From: Bacillota bacterium
GTDB lineage: Bacteria; Bacillota_E; JAJZYS01; JAJYTV01
Reading direction: 5' to 3'
NCBI GenBank assembly: GCA_021845645.1
Contig: JAJZVM010000016.1
Span: 1 to 64,000 of the forward strand
DNA: 64,000 nucleotides
Position numbers and translations under genes: made by a program. Every line of letters starts with the position of its first letter. The stretch's first letter is position 1. The notes under the pieces are model-generated. The model was given only the letters and a program-made list of their open reading frames with translations, searched no databases and was not told where the DNA came from. This document shows, one piece after another, positions 54,887 to 63,646 of this stretch.

Positions 54887-56125
54887 CTACGCCTGGCCTT
54901 CCTTCCCGCTGGTGAGCTCGATGCAGTGCTGCTCCACCTCGGCGGGGTCGAGCACGCGCCGCGCCAGCCCTTCCTTGATCGCCTGCTCGGCCACGGCCCG
55001 CGCCACGGCCGGCGCAACCCGCCGGTCGAGCGGCGCCGGAATCACGTAGTCCGGCCGGAGCTCCTTGTCCGTGATGAGGCCGGCGATGGCGCGCGCCGCC
55101 GCCTGCTTCATACCTTCCGTGATCCTGCGCGCGCGTACGTCGAGCGCGCCGCGGAAGACGCCGGGGAAGCCGAGCACGTTGTTGATCTGGTTGGCGAAGT
55201 CGGAGCGGCCGGTGCCGACCACCGCCGCACCAACCTCGACCGCCTGCACCGGCCAGATCTCCGGCACCGGGTTCGCGAGGGCGAACACGATGGAGTCCTT
55301 GCGCATCGGCCGCAGCATGTCCATGGTCACCGCGCCGGCCGAGGAGAGCCCGACGAATGCGTCCGCCTCGACGAGCGCGTCCGCGAGCGTGCCCTTGATC
55401 TGGCGCGGGTTGGTGTCCTTCGCCACGATCTCCTTCTCGGGGTTGAGACCCGGGCGCCCCTCGTAAATGATGCCCTGCCGGTCGCAGAGCACGATGTCCT
55501 TGGCACCGAGATCGCGCAGCATGCGTGCGACCATGATACCGGACGCGCCAGCGCCGTTGAAGACGATGCGGATGTCCTCGATGTTCTTCTGCACGACGCG
55601 CAGCGCGTTCAGGAACGCGGCGCCGACCACGATGGCCGTGCCATGCTGGTCGTCGTGGAACACCGGGATGTCGAGTTCTTCCTTGAGACGCCGCTCGAGT
55701 TCGAAGCAGCGGGGGGCGGACACGTCCTCGACGTTGACGCCGCCGAAGCCCGGCTCCAGGAGCTTCATGACCTCGACGATCTTGTCTACGTCCTGGGTGT
55801 TGACGAGCACAGGGAAGGCGTCGACGCCGCCGAAGGCCTTGAACAGAACCGCCTTGCCCTCCATGACCGGCAATCCGGCACCGGGGCCGATGTCGCCGAG
55901 ACCGAGCACCGCGGAGCCGTCCGTCAGGATGGCGACGAGGTTGCCGCGATTCGTGTAGTCGAAGATGGAGTCTGGATCGATCTGGATCTGCTTGCAAGGC
56001 TCGGCGACGCCGGGCGTGTACGCGAGAGAGAGATCCTGCTGGTCATGCAGCGGCACGCGGCTCGTGACCTCGATCTTGCCATGGTGGATGCGGTGGTACT
56101 CGAGTGCCTCTTCACGCAGTCTCAT
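54887..56125 (-). CDS. NAD(P)-dependent malic enzyme
   Basis: Oxidative decarboxylase converting malate to pyruvate; lies inside the TCA operon and could fuel anaplerosis or pyruvate supply. 412 residues of the short prokaryotic type without a phosphotransacetylase tail. Motifs: SLAYTPGVAEPC (catalytic Tyr), GLGDIGPGAGLPVMEGK with Lys acid/base, HDDQHGTAIVV (metal), and NGAGASGIM (Rossmann). Four bases lie between it and mdh; sucC follows after 13 bp. Confidence 0.92.
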   Translation of the reverse strand: MRLREEALEYHRIHHGKIEVTSRVPLHDQQDLSLAYTPGVAEPCKQIQIDPDSIFDYTNRGNLVAILTDGSAVLGLGDIGPGAGLPVMEGKAVLFKAFGGVDAFPVLVNTQDVDKIVEVMKLLEPGFGGVNVEDVSAPRCFELERRLKEELDIPVFHDDQHGTAIVVGAAFLNALRVVQKNIEDIRIVFNGAGASGIMVARMLRDLGAKDIVLCDRQGIIYEGRPGLNPEKEIVAKDTNPRQIKGTLADALVEADAFVGLSSAGAVTMDMLRPMRKDSIVFALANPVPEIWPVQAVEVGAAVVGTGRSDFANQINNVLGFPGVFRGALDVRARRITEGMKQAAARAIAGLITDKELRPDYVIPAPLDRRVAPAVARAVAEQAIKEGLARRVLDPAEVEQHCIELTSGKEGQA

Positions 56126-56128
56126 CTG

Positions 56129-57055
56129 TCAAAACCCCAGTACCGAAAGAGGCTCGCGCACTCCCTTCACCGAGTTGCGGAACGCCTCGGCCTCTTCCGA
56201 TGTGAATTCGATCTCGAAGATCTTCTCCACGCCGCCGCGCCCGACGAGAGACGGGACGCCGACGTAGATGTCGTGCTCGCCGTACTGGCCGTCCAGGTGG
56301 GCGATCACCGGGATCACGCGCTTCTGGTCTCCGAGAACGGCTTCCACCATCTCCGCCACCGACGCGCCAGGCGCGAAGTAGGCGCTGCCGCTCTTGAGCA
56401 GGTTGACGATCTCTCCGCCGCCGGTGCGCGTCCGCTTGACGATCGCATCGAGGCGCTCCTTCGGGACGAGGGTCTCGATCGGGATGCCGCCGACCGACGA
56501 GTAGCGGGTAAGCGGCACCATCTGGTCGCCGTGGCCGCCCATGACGAACGCCACGACATCCTTCGGCGAGACGCCCAGCTCCGCGGCCAGGAAGACGCGG
56601 AAGCGGGCGGAGTCGAGAACGCCGGCCATGCCCATGACGCGTTCCGCGGGAAGCCCCGTAGCCTTCCATGTCACGTAGGTCATCACGTCGGCCGGGTTCG
56701 TGACCACGATGAACACGGCGTCAGGCGAGGCGTCGACGGCCTTCTTGACCACCTGTGCGACGACATCGTTGTTCATCGTCAGCAGGTCGTCGCGGCTCAT
56801 GCCCGGCTTGCGGGCAAAGCCTGCCGTCACGACCACCACGGACGAGCCGGCGGTCGCCGCGTAGTCCTGGTCGCCTACGACCTTGATCGAAGCCCCTGTG
56901 ATCGGCGTGGCCTCGTAGAGGTCGAGCGCCTTGCCCTGGGGAATGCCCTCGACCACGTCGACGAGCACGACGTCGCAGATGTTGCGGGCCATGAGCCAGT
57001 GGGCGGTTGTCGCGCCGACGTTGCCGGCGCCGATGATCGTAACCTTGTCGCGCAT
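56129..57055 (-). CDS. mdh: Malate dehydrogenase (NAD+, LDH-like)
   Basis: 308 residues. Rossmann GAGNVGATTA at 9-18 with Asp33 favouring NAD+. Substrate-binding arginines in ARKPGMSR (Arg82, Arg88) and DSARFR identify MDH over LDH (Arg where LDH has Gln), and catalytic His175 lies in MGGHGDQMV. LDH-like, tetrameric MDH group common in Bacillota. Three bases separate it from icd upstream. Confidence 0.94.
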   Translation of the reverse strand: MRDKVTIIGAGNVGATTAHWLMARNICDVVLVDVVEGIPQGKALDLYEATPITGASIKVVGDQDYAATAGSSVVVVTAGFARKPGMSRDDLLTMNNDVVAQVVKKAVDASPDAVFIVVTNPADVMTYVTWKATGLPAERVMGMAGVLDSARFRVFLAAELGVSPKDVVAFVMGGHGDQMVPLTRYSSVGGIPIETLVPKERLDAIVKRTRTGGGEIVNLLKSGSAYFAPGASVAEMVEAVLGDQKRVIPVIAHLDGQYGEHDIYVGVPSLVGRGGVEKIFEIEFTSEEAEAFRNSVKGVREPLSVLGF

Positions 57056-57058
57056 GCT

Positions 57059-58276
57059 TCAGCCCTCCATCCGGCGGATGATCTCGGCACCGAACTCGGA
57101 CGACTTGATGCCTTCGGAGCGGTCAGGGGTCAGGTCGTAGGTGACCTTGCCCGCCTTGATCGCCTCCTCCATGCCCTTGACAACCAGTGCGGCAGCCTCG
57201 TTCCATCCCATGTACTCGAGCATCATGACGCCCGACAGGATGACGGAACCGGGGTTGACCTTGTCCTGGCCCGCGTACTTGGGCGCAGTGCCGTGGGTCG
57301 CCTCGAAGACGGCGTAGCCGTCCGACATGTTGGCGCCTGGGGCGATGCCGATGCCACCGACCTGGGCGGCCAGGGCGTCCGACATGTAGTCGCCGTTGAG
57401 GTTCGGCGTCGCAAGCACATCGTAAAGCTGGGGCCTCAGCAGGATCTGCTGGAACATGTTGTCCGCGATGACGTCCTGGATCAGGATCTTGCCTTCGGGC
57501 TGCTTGCCGCCCGCTTCCTGCATCTCCTGCCAGGTGATGATCTTGTCGCGGAACTCCTCCTTGGCCACCTCGTAGCCCCACTCGCGGAAGGCTCCTTCGG
57601 TGTACTTCATGATGTTGCCCTTGTGCACCAGCGTGACACTCTTGCGGCCCTGGTCGATCGCGTACTGGATCGCCTTGCGCACGAGGCGCTTGGAGCCGAA
57701 GGGGGAGATCGGCTTGATACCGATGCCCGAGCCCTCCCGCACCGGACGGCCGAATTCCTTGAGGAGTTCCGCGAGGCGCGTGTTCTCCTCGGTGCCCGCG
57801 GGCCATTCGATGCCGGAGTACACGTCCTCGGTGTTCTCGCGGAAGATCACCATGTTGGTGCGCTCAGGGTGCTTGAGCGGCGAAGGCACTCCCTCGAAGT
57901 AGCGCACGGGACGCACGCATGCGTAGAGGTCGAGTTCGCGCCGCAGCATGACGTTGAGCGAGCGGATGCCGCCGCCCACCGGGGTCGTCAGGGGGCCCTT
58001 GATGCCCACCCGGTACTCGCGGAACGCGTCGAGCGTCTCGTCCGGCATCCAGGTGCCGAACTTCTGGAAGGCGGCCTCACCCGCGTAGACCTGCAGCCAG
58101 GTGATCTTGCGCTTGCCGTCGTACGCGCGGCGCACAGCCGCGTCCAGGACCGCCTGGGACGGAGGCCAGATGTCGACGCCCGTGCCGTCACCCTCGATGT
58201 AGGGCAGGACAGGGTTGTCGGGTACCTCGAGGCGTCCATCGACGAACCGGATCTTCTCACCTTCGGCGTTCTTCAA
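57059..58276 (-). CDS. icd: Isocitrate dehydrogenase (NADP+)
   Basis: 405 residues. TTG start at 58274-58276 with AGGAGGG 10 nt upstream. Typical Icd: [36 protein letters not shown] (with the regulatory/substrate Ser), [29 protein letters not shown], and [14 protein letters not shown]. Lies between citrate synthase and mdh. A hairpin lies in front, so expression may be tuned apart from citrate synthase. Confidence 0.95.
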   Translation of the reverse strand: MKNAEGEKIRFVDGRLEVPDNPVLPYIEGDGTGVDIWPPSQAVLDAAVRRAYDGKRKITWLQVYAGEAAFQKFGTWMPDETLDAFREYRVGIKGPLTTPVGGGIRSLNVMLRRELDLYACVRPVRYFEGVPSPLKHPERTNMVIFRENTEDVYSGIEWPAGTEENTRLAELLKEFGRPVREGSGIGIKPISPFGSKRLVRKAIQYAIDQGRKSVTLVHKGNIMKYTEGAFREWGYEVAKEEFRDKIITWQEMQEAGGKQPEGKILIQDVIADNMFQQILLRPQLYDVLATPNLNGDYMSDALAAQVGGIGIAPGANMSDGYAVFEATHGTAPKYAGQDKVNPGSVILSGVMMLEYMGWNEAAALVVKGMEEAIKAGKVTYDLTPDRSEGIKSSEFGAEIIRRMEG

Positions 58277-58308
58277 TGTACGGCTACCCTCCTATTGCCA
58301 AAGAACGC

Positions 58309-58336
58309 CCCCGGTGGGGCGGGAACCCCACCGGGG
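58309..58336 (-). terminator. intercistronic hairpin between citrate synthase and icd
   Basis: Perfect 11-bp stem CCCCGGTGGGG / CCCCACCGGGG with a 6-nt loop, followed on the minus strand by GGCGTTCTTTGG. Could attenuate or process the operon message. Confidence 0.65.
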
Positions 58337-58348
58337 AGCGACGGGGCG

Positions 58349-59476
58349 CTAGCGGTCCGCGATCGGCACGTACTCCCGGCGCTCGGGTCCAGTGTACTCT
58401 GCGCGCGGGCGGATGAGGCGGTTGTTGCGGTACTGTTCAAGAACATGGGCCGTCCAGCCCGAGATGCGGCTCAAAGCGAAGATTGGAGTGAAGAGGGGGA
58501 TCGGCAGCCCCATCATGTAGTAGGTCGAGGCCGAGAAGAAGTCGACGTTCGGGTAGAGGCCCTTGTCCTGCAGCACGACCCGCTCGACGATGCGGGACAT
58601 CTCGTACCAGCGCGTGTCGCCGGCCTTCGTGCCGACCTCCTCGCTGAACTGGCGCAGGTGCGTGGCGCGCGGGTCTTCGGTGCGGTAGACGCGGTGACCG
58701 AAGCCCATGATCTTCTTCTTGTTCGCCAGAGCGTCCTTGATCCAGCTCTCGGCATTCGAGACTTCGCCGATCTCCAGCAGCATCCGCATGACCTGCTCGT
58801 TGGCGCCGCCGTGCAGCGGTCCCTTGAGGGTACCGACGGCCGACGTGACCGCCGAGTAGATGTCGCTCAAGGTGCCGGCGGTGACCCGGGCGGAGAACGT
58901 CGAGGCGTTCAGCTCGTGGTCCGCGTGCATGATCAGGCAGAGGTCGAACAGGTGCGCGTTGCGCGCGTCGGCCTCCTTGCCCGTCAGCATGTAGAGGAAG
59001 TTCTGCGCCACGTTGAGCCCGTGCTGCGGCGGGATCGGCTTCTCGCCCTGCATGATGCGGCCGATCGCGGCCACGAGGGTCGGGAAGCGCGCCACGAGGC
59101 GTTCAGCCTTGCGGACCGACGCGTCGTAGCTCTGGTCATGGTCGTCCGCGTCATAGACCGACATGGCCGAGACGGCCGTGCGCAGCATTTCCATCGGCTC
59201 GGCATCCTTGGGCATCGCCTCGAGCATGCGGATCACGGGCTCGGGCACGGCGGCCTGGCTCGTCAGGGTCTGCTCGAGCGTCTCAAGTTCCGCGCGGCTG
59301 GGCAGGCGGTTATGCCAAAGAAGGTAGACGGTCTCCTCAAAGCTGCCGTGTTTTACTAGATCGTGGATGTCGTAGCCGGAGTATACCAGCCGGCCTTCCT
59401 TCCCATCGATGAAACAAATATCGGAAGTCCCGGCCACCACATCTTCGAGGCCTGCCTTGAAGCCAGTCTCTGCCAT
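58349..59476 (-). CDS. gltA: Citrate synthase
   Basis: 375 residues from ATG 59474-59476 (MAETGFKAGLEDV), after AGGGGAAGGGATGG; the open frame begins 21 codons earlier without a site. Catalytic residues His222 (LHGGANEQ), His261 (MGFGHRVYR) and Asp312 (PNVDFFS) are all present. Short Gram-positive type I citrate synthase. First gene of the six-gene TCA operon. Condenses acetyl-CoA and oxaloacetate. Methylcitrate synthase is a possible side or main activity. Confidence 0.95.
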   Translation of the reverse strand: MAETGFKAGLEDVVAGTSDICFIDGKEGRLVYSGYDIHDLVKHGSFEETVYLLWHNRLPSRAELETLEQTLTSQAAVPEPVIRMLEAMPKDAEPMEMLRTAVSAMSVYDADDHDQSYDASVRKAERLVARFPTLVAAIGRIMQGEKPIPPQHGLNVAQNFLYMLTGKEADARNAHLFDLCLIMHADHELNASTFSARVTAGTLSDIYSAVTSAVGTLKGPLHGGANEQVMRMLLEIGEVSNAESWIKDALANKKKIMGFGHRVYRTEDPRATHLRQFSEEVGTKAGDTRWYEMSRIVERVVLQDKGLYPNVDFFSASTYYMMGLPIPLFTPIFALSRISGWTAHVLEQYRNNRLIRPRAEYTGPERREYVPIADR

Positions 59477-59537
59477 GTCCGACCATCCCTTCCCCTGAAG
59501 CCACGGGTCTCTGCCGACTGGTCCCGCTCCGTCGTTC

Positions 59538-59590
59538 ATTGTACCACCGGAAGGGGAGAAAGAAAGACGAGGTACCCGGCGCGGGGTACC
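59538..59590 (-). promoter_or_regulatory. -10 box and upstream inverted repeat of the TCA operon
   Basis: TACAAT at 59538-59543 (minus); -35 is weak (CTTTCT at 17 bp). Just upstream lies an inverted repeat GGTACCC, 6 nt, GGGTACC (59571-59590), a candidate operator or activator site about 40 bp from the start. Confidence 0.45.
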
Positions 59591-59657
59591 ATTAGGGCCA
59601 ACTGGACCCAGGCATGGCGGCCCGATCGGACCGGCGGCTGTGCATGGCCGAGCGAGG

Positions 59658-60323
59658 TCAGGGAAGGTCTGCTCCCTGGTATGCAGGCACGGAGAGGGAT
59701 GGGGACGTTCTGATCTTGATGCCGATGCCTACCGCCTGCAGCGTGGCGACCACGCCGCCGCGCAGCAGCAGGGCCTGCCGCAGGGTCGTGGGGTTGCCCA
59801 GCGCCACGATCGTGAACGGGGGGGCCGACGGCGTGTTGTTGATGGAGAAGATCGAGCCGGCCTCCCGCACCTCTGTCGTCGCAACAACCCTCTGGCCATT
59901 GATCGCGAGGGCATAGGCGCCGGCCGCACGCAGTTCGTTCAGGATGCTGAGAACGTCGGTGTCATGGATGGCGAAGATGCCCTGGCTGCCGGGCCCGGCC
60001 GGAGGCTCACTCATCACGACCTCGACGCCCTTGCCGGACACGGGGGTCAGGCCCGCCTCCGCCCGCGCCTGATCGAGCTGCTGCACGAGATCCTTGTAGC
60101 GCGCGACGCCCTGGTCGCGCCTCAGGATCTGCGCCTTGAGAGCGGCAAGTTCTGTGGCCAGCTGGTGGTTCTGCTGTTCGGCCCGGAGCAGCAGAACCGC
60201 CATGTCGCCGACGTTTTCAGGGCCAACAGCCTGGACGCCGCGATCGACGCGGAACTGCACGCCGAGCAGGATGCCGAGCAGGAGCAGCATCCCCAGCATG
60301 CCCCACATCTGCCGGCCCTTCAT
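59658..60323 (-). CDS. DUF881 family membrane-anchored coiled-coil protein
   Basis: 221 residues. N-terminal transmembrane helix (about 7-22), a short coiled coil (LRAEQQNHQLATELAALKAQ), then the DUF881 beta-rich domain with LTPVSGKGVEVVMSEPP, DVLSILNELRAAGAYALAING, and FTIVALGNPTTLRQAL. In Bacillus the relatives YlxW/YlxX lie near division genes. Here it follows ccmD by 4 bp; a link with cytochrome maturation is only by position. Confidence 0.85.
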   Translation of the reverse strand: MKGRQMWGMLGMLLLLGILLGVQFRVDRGVQAVGPENVGDMAVLLLRAEQQNHQLATELAALKAQILRRDQGVARYKDLVQQLDQARAEAGLTPVSGKGVEVVMSEPPAGPGSQGIFAIHDTDVLSILNELRAAGAYALAINGQRVVATTEVREAGSIFSINNTPSAPPFTIVALGNPTTLRQALLLRGGVVATLQAVGIGIKIRTSPSLSVPAYQGADLP

Positions 60324-60327
60324 GCCT

Positions 60328-60489
60328 TCAGGACTCCCCTTCTTGGTCCTCGTCGTCGCGCATGGCGTCGAGTTGCTGTTTCAGTCCCTGCGTACGACGC
60401 CAGACGTTGGTCACAAACAGGAAGATGAGGATGAACACCGCCGAGTACGCGAAGAAGATATACTCGAGAAACTGCTTCTCCACCGTCAC
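60328..60489 (-). CDS. ccmD: Heme exporter protein CcmD (small membrane subunit)
   Basis: 53 residues: short N-terminus EKQFLEYIFFAYSAVF, one transmembrane helix, and a charged cytoplasmic tail (RRTQGLKQQLDAMRDDED). GTG start at 60487-60489. Size, topology and place right after ccmC identify CcmD, which releases holo-CcmE from the CcmABC complex. The gene is short and easily missed. A CcmD-type Tyr is present in the N-terminal part. Confidence 0.82.
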   Translation of the reverse strand: MTVEKQFLEYIFFAYSAVFILIFLFVTNVWRRTQGLKQQLDAMRDDEDQEGES

Positions 60490-60505
60490 CCTAAAGTCCC
60501 CCCGT

Positions 60506-61183
60506 TCAGTAGCCTAGGCGCCCGAGGCGACGTGCCCTGCGCCGCTGGATCTCCTGCTGCACCCTGTCCTGGAAAGCGCGCAGGTAGACAAGATCGAGCG
60601 CCAGCACGAGCGTTGCGAAGAAGAAGACGATCACCGCGATGAACATCTGCGGTGTGATGTTCATGCCCGTGTCGGTAAACACGACGGGGTGGATACTCCG
60701 CCACCAACGCACGCTCAGGTAGACGATCGGCACGTCGACGAAGACGATCAAGGCGTAGACGGCGCTGTACACCCGTCTGCGCGCCTCGTCGTCCAGGGCC
60801 TGGCGCAGCAGCAGGTAGCCGATGTAGAGGAACCACATGATCGCCGTCGTCGTCAGCCGCGGGTCCCACGTCCAGAAGGCACCCCACGCGACCTTGCCCC
60901 AGAGCATGCCGGAGGCGAGGGTCGCGGTCGTCATGAGGATGCCCACCTCCGCCGTCGCCTGGGCGAATCGGTCGGTCTCCTCCTTGCCGCGGCGGCGCGT
61001 GAGCACCAAGAGCGACAGCACGAAGTTCGCCGTCAGCGCGAGGAGTGCCGTCCAGGCCATGCCGAGATGGATGTAGAAAATGCGGTAGGAGACCCCGAGC
61101 GACCGCTCGTCCGGAACCCAGATCAAGGCCAGGTATAGCCCTGCCACCCATAGCGGCAGCGAAAGCCAGCGCAGGTAACGCAT
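60506..61183 (-). CDS. ccmC: Heme transporter CcmC
   Basis: 225 residues, six transmembrane helices. The heme-handling WWD-type loop is WGAFWTWDPRLTTTAIMWF (about 100-118), and conserved heme-ligand His candidates occur in IFYIHLGMAW and RSIHPVVF. Transfers heme to CcmE in cytochrome c maturation system I. Three bases lie between ccmB and this gene; ccmD follows after 16 bp. Confidence 0.93.
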   Translation of the reverse strand: MRYLRWLSLPLWVAGLYLALIWVPDERSLGVSYRIFYIHLGMAWTALLALTANFVLSLLVLTRRRGKEETDRFAQATAEVGILMTTATLASGMLWGKVAWGAFWTWDPRLTTTAIMWFLYIGYLLLRQALDDEARRRVYSAVYALIVFVDVPIVYLSVRWWRSIHPVVFTDTGMNITPQMFIAVIVFFFATLVLALDLVYLRAFQDRVQQEIQRRRARRLGRLGY

Positions 61184-61186
61184 GTC

Positions 61187-61849
61187 CTACACCTCCGTCA
61201 GGTATTCGAACAGCAGGAGCGGCACCAGGATGAAGATGCCGTCGAACACGGCCATCAACCAGAGCCAGTTGCCTGCCGAGCCTGGATCCTTGGCATAGAG
61301 CGCCGCGGTCGCGCTCACCGCCCCGAGCAGCAGGGGTGATGTGAACGGCAGCAGGAGCGCCGGCAGCAGCAGCTCGCGGAGGCGCGTCTGCGCGGTGAGC
61401 GCTCCCATCGCGCTGCCTGCGGCGGCGAAGCCCACGACGCCGAGCACGAGCGTCCAGAGGAAGAGCCACGTCGCGTGCGGCAGCGGAGCGCCCAGGAGCA
61501 TCGCGAAGGCCGGCGTCAGCACGGCGGTGAGCACCAGCGTCAGCAGGATGTTGAGCGCAAGCTTCGAGAGGAAGATGGCGCCCCGGTCGATCGGCGCCAT
61601 CAGCAGTTGCTGCCCTGCCTCCGCCTCGACGCCGAAGGCGCGGCCCACGGCGAGGAAGCTCGAAAAGAAGATCCCGAGCCAGAGCAGCCCAGGGAACATC
61701 GGACGCAGGACCTGCTGACCGCCGTCGAAGGCGAAGCCGTACAGCATGGCGATGATGAGGCCGAAGACGCCGGCAGGCACAAGCAGTTCCCGGCCGCGCA
61801 GTTCTAGGCTGAGATCCTTCCAGAAGAGCCATACGGCCGCCTTCAGCAA
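61187..61849 (-). CDS. ccmB: Heme exporter protein CcmB
   Basis: 220 residues, six transmembrane helices. The N-terminus FWKDLSLELRGRELLVPAGVFG and the GRAFGVEAEAGQQLLMAPIDR region are typical of CcmB, the membrane partner of ATPase CcmA. Overlaps ccmA by 7 bp. Confidence 0.92.
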   Translation of the reverse strand: MLKAAVWLFWKDLSLELRGRELLVPAGVFGLIIAMLYGFAFDGGQQVLRPMFPGLLWLGIFFSSFLAVGRAFGVEAEAGQQLLMAPIDRGAIFLSKLALNILLTLVLTAVLTPAFAMLLGAPLPHATWLFLWTLVLGVVGFAAAGSAMGALTAQTRLRELLLPALLLPFTSPLLLGAVSATAALYAKDPGSAGNWLWLMAVFDGIFILVPLLLFEYLTEV

Positions 61850-62553
61850 AGTCCCCCGCCTCCGAGCGCTTCCCCAAGGGCCCTCTCGAACATGGCGCGC
61901 GGTGTCTCTGAAATCGGGGCAAGGTAGGAGACCTTGCCCCGGCTGAGCACCATGACGTCTGTCGCGAGGCCGAGTGCCCGCTCGGTCTCGTGGGTCGCCA
62001 CCAGTGCCGCGCCGCCTGCGCTGCAGTGTTCCGACACGAGGCGGTCCAGGAGGTCCTGGCCCCTGCGATCGAGGCTCTGGTGGGGCTCGTCGAGCAGCAG
62101 CAACTCCGGCCCGTGCATGAGGGTTCTGGCAAGGCCCAGGCGCTGGCGCATGCCTGCGGAGTAACTGCGGACGAGCGTATGGCGGAACGGGGCGAGCCCA
62201 ACCCTGCGCAGCTGGGCAAGCGCCTGCTCCTTGGGATCCCGCAGCCCGTACAGCCGCGCATAGAGAAGCAGGTTCTCGTACCCTGTGAGGCCGAGGAATA
62301 CACCGGGTTCGTGCCCAAGGTAGCCCAGGCGGCGACGCAGCGCAAGGTCGTCCACCGCTGCCTCGGCGCCGAAGAGCCTCAGGCTGCCATCGCTCGGTGC
62401 GCGCTGCAGGGCGACGACGCTGAGGAGCGATGTCTTGCCTGCCCCGTTTGCGCCGAACAGCGCAAGACAGCGCCCTGGCTGCAAAGCAAAAGAGACTCCG
62501 CGCAGCACGCGGCGATCGCCGAGCTGCAAGCGGAGTCCACGCGCCTCAAGCAT
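61843..62553 (-). CDS. ccmA: Heme exporter ATPase CcmA
   Basis: ABC ATPase that drives release of holo-CcmE. 236 residues from ATG 62551-62553. Walker A GANGAGKTS at 34-42, signature SYSAGMRQRLGLAR (SAG in place of SGG, common in CcmA), Walker B LLLLDEPHQSLD, and HETE switch. The start lies in the last bases of the unknown exported protein's gene. Confidence 0.92.
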   Translation of the reverse strand: MLEARGLRLQLGDRRVLRGVSFALQPGRCLALFGANGAGKTSLLSVVALQRAPSDGSLRLFGAEAAVDDLALRRRLGYLGHEPGVFLGLTGYENLLLYARLYGLRDPKEQALAQLRRVGLAPFRHTLVRSYSAGMRQRLGLARTLMHGPELLLLDEPHQSLDRRGQDLLDRLVSEHCSAGGAALVATHETERALGLATDVMVLSRGKVSYLAPISETPRAMFERALGEALGGGGLC

Positions 62554-63160
62554 GTACGCGCCAGCGCAGACGTCGCAGCACGAGGTAGGCCACGACCAGC
62601 ACCGGCACGAGCCAAAGCCATGGCAGCGCGCGCTGCCATGGGCTCTGCACGGGCTGCTGGTACTGCAGGTTGAGCACGAGGTCGTGCGCCACGTTCTTGG
62701 CGCTGTAAACCGCGTAGTCGCTGCCGTTCCACACGGCGGGCGGGGCGGGAGAGAACTTCTGGTTGAGCACCACCGGCAGGCTGAGCCCCTTGCCGACCAG
62801 GATCCAGAGTATGCCGACCTTCGTCGGGAACGGCCAGCGCAGGGTGAGCCCGCTGCGCGGCATGTGCACATAGAACTTGACCTGCGCGGACCCGACGCCG
62901 GCGGGGACCGTAAACCGGCCCTGCGTCAGAGCGGCGAGGCCTGCCGGCACGCTCGTGTCGTATGCTCCCGGCCAAACCGCGAACTCGCCGCCCCCGGGCT
63001 GCGACACGGTTTCCGTCACGGAAAGCGTGTTGGCGCCGGCCTGATCGAGGACGGCCATCGCGAACGGCTCCTGGAACGCCAGTGCCGCCCCCGGCGCGGT
63101 GAAGAAAAGAGTCAGGCAGAGACATGCGGCCAGAGCCCCGACGCTAACCCTGCTTGGCAT
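62546..63160 (-). CDS. Unknown exported, C-terminally anchored protein in the ccm cluster
   Basis: 204 residues: signal peptide (1-28, ending ALAFQ), a beta-rich extracytoplasmic part (about 30-175) with FVHMP-like KFYVHMPRSGLTLRWPFPT, and one C-terminal transmembrane helix (about 180-198) with a basic cytoplasmic end (LRRLRWRVHA). Not recognised. It overlaps both ccmE (upstream) and ccmA (downstream), so it is clearly part of the operon. Might be an accessory, an apocytochrome or heme chaperone, or a substitute for CcmH/CcmG-type factors that are missing here. Confidence 0.72.
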   Translation of the reverse strand: MPSRVSVGALAACLCLTLFFTAPGAALAFQEPFAMAVLDQAGANTLSVTETVSQPGGGEFAVWPGAYDTSVPAGLAALTQGRFTVPAGVGSAQVKFYVHMPRSGLTLRWPFPTKVGILWILVGKGLSLPVVLNQKFSPAPPAVWNGSDYAVYSAKNVAHDLVLNLQYQQPVQSPWQRALPWLWLVPVLVVAYLVLRRLRWRVHA

Positions 63161-63572
63161 GGCTTGCGCCGGCCTGCGCAGGCGTCGCGGGCTGGTAGTG
63201 CGACGGACACTTCATCAGCAGGTTCTGCGCCAGGAACGTGCCGTCCGGCTGCAGGCGACCGTCAGCGATCGCCTGCACGTCGGGTGAGTTGAACGTGTCC
63301 GGCTCGACGCCGCGGTAGACGACTCGCACAGTCTGTCCGCCGCCGCGAAGCAGGAAGCTCAGGTAGTCCCGCTGCGCGTCGTAGACGACGGTCTTGCCGA
63401 TCACGGTCCCAGCCACCCGCACCTCGGATGTGCCGAGGACAGCGCGCTGCGACGTGAGCTGCGGAACCGTAAGGTAGTATTCCGTGAAGTGTCTGAGCCC
63501 ATTGACCATGAGGAAGGCGAGCGCGGCGACGACGACCGCTGCCGCGATCCAAAGGCGTGTCTTGCGCCGCAT
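63144..63572 (-). CDS. ccmE: Heme chaperone CcmE, CXXXY type
   Basis: 142 residues: N-terminal membrane anchor (about 8-25), then an OB-fold with VAGTVIGKTVVYDAQ, DTFNSPDVQAIADGRL. The heme site is C122-P-S-H-Y126 instead of the usual HXXXY, so heme would be bound through cysteine, as known for the minority CcmE branch of some sulfate reducers, archaea and Gram-positives. Tail is short. First gene of the ccm operon. Confidence 0.92.
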   Translation of the reverse strand: MRRKTRLWIAAAVVVAALAFLMVNGLRHFTEYYLTVPQLTSQRAVLGTSEVRVAGTVIGKTVVYDAQRDYLSFLLRGGGQTVRVVYRGVEPDTFNSPDVQAIADGRLQPDGTFLAQNLLMKCPSHYQPATPAQAGASHAKQG

Positions 63573-63607
63573 CGACTCCTCCCCCTTCTCGCGCGCGCCC
63601 TAGGATT

Positions 63608-63645
63608 CCCGCGGGCCTGCGCCGCATGCGGCACAGGCCCGGGAT
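63608..63645 (-). terminator. hairpin between csoR and ccmE
   Basis: Stem around GGGCCTG / CAGGCCC with inner GCCGC / GCGGC and one C-A mismatch, plus a further extension (63608-63645); only AATCCTA follows, so it may be a structural rather than a strong stop. Confidence 0.5.
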
Positions 63646-63646
63646 C

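Noticed and set aside
54872..59359. A very long open frame (about 1,495 codons) on the plus strand opposite the TCA operon.
   Set aside because: It is the antisense shadow of six clearly conserved genes in high-GC DNA; its translation is rich in Arg, Val, Asp, His and shows no domain, and no ribosome site or promoter supports it.
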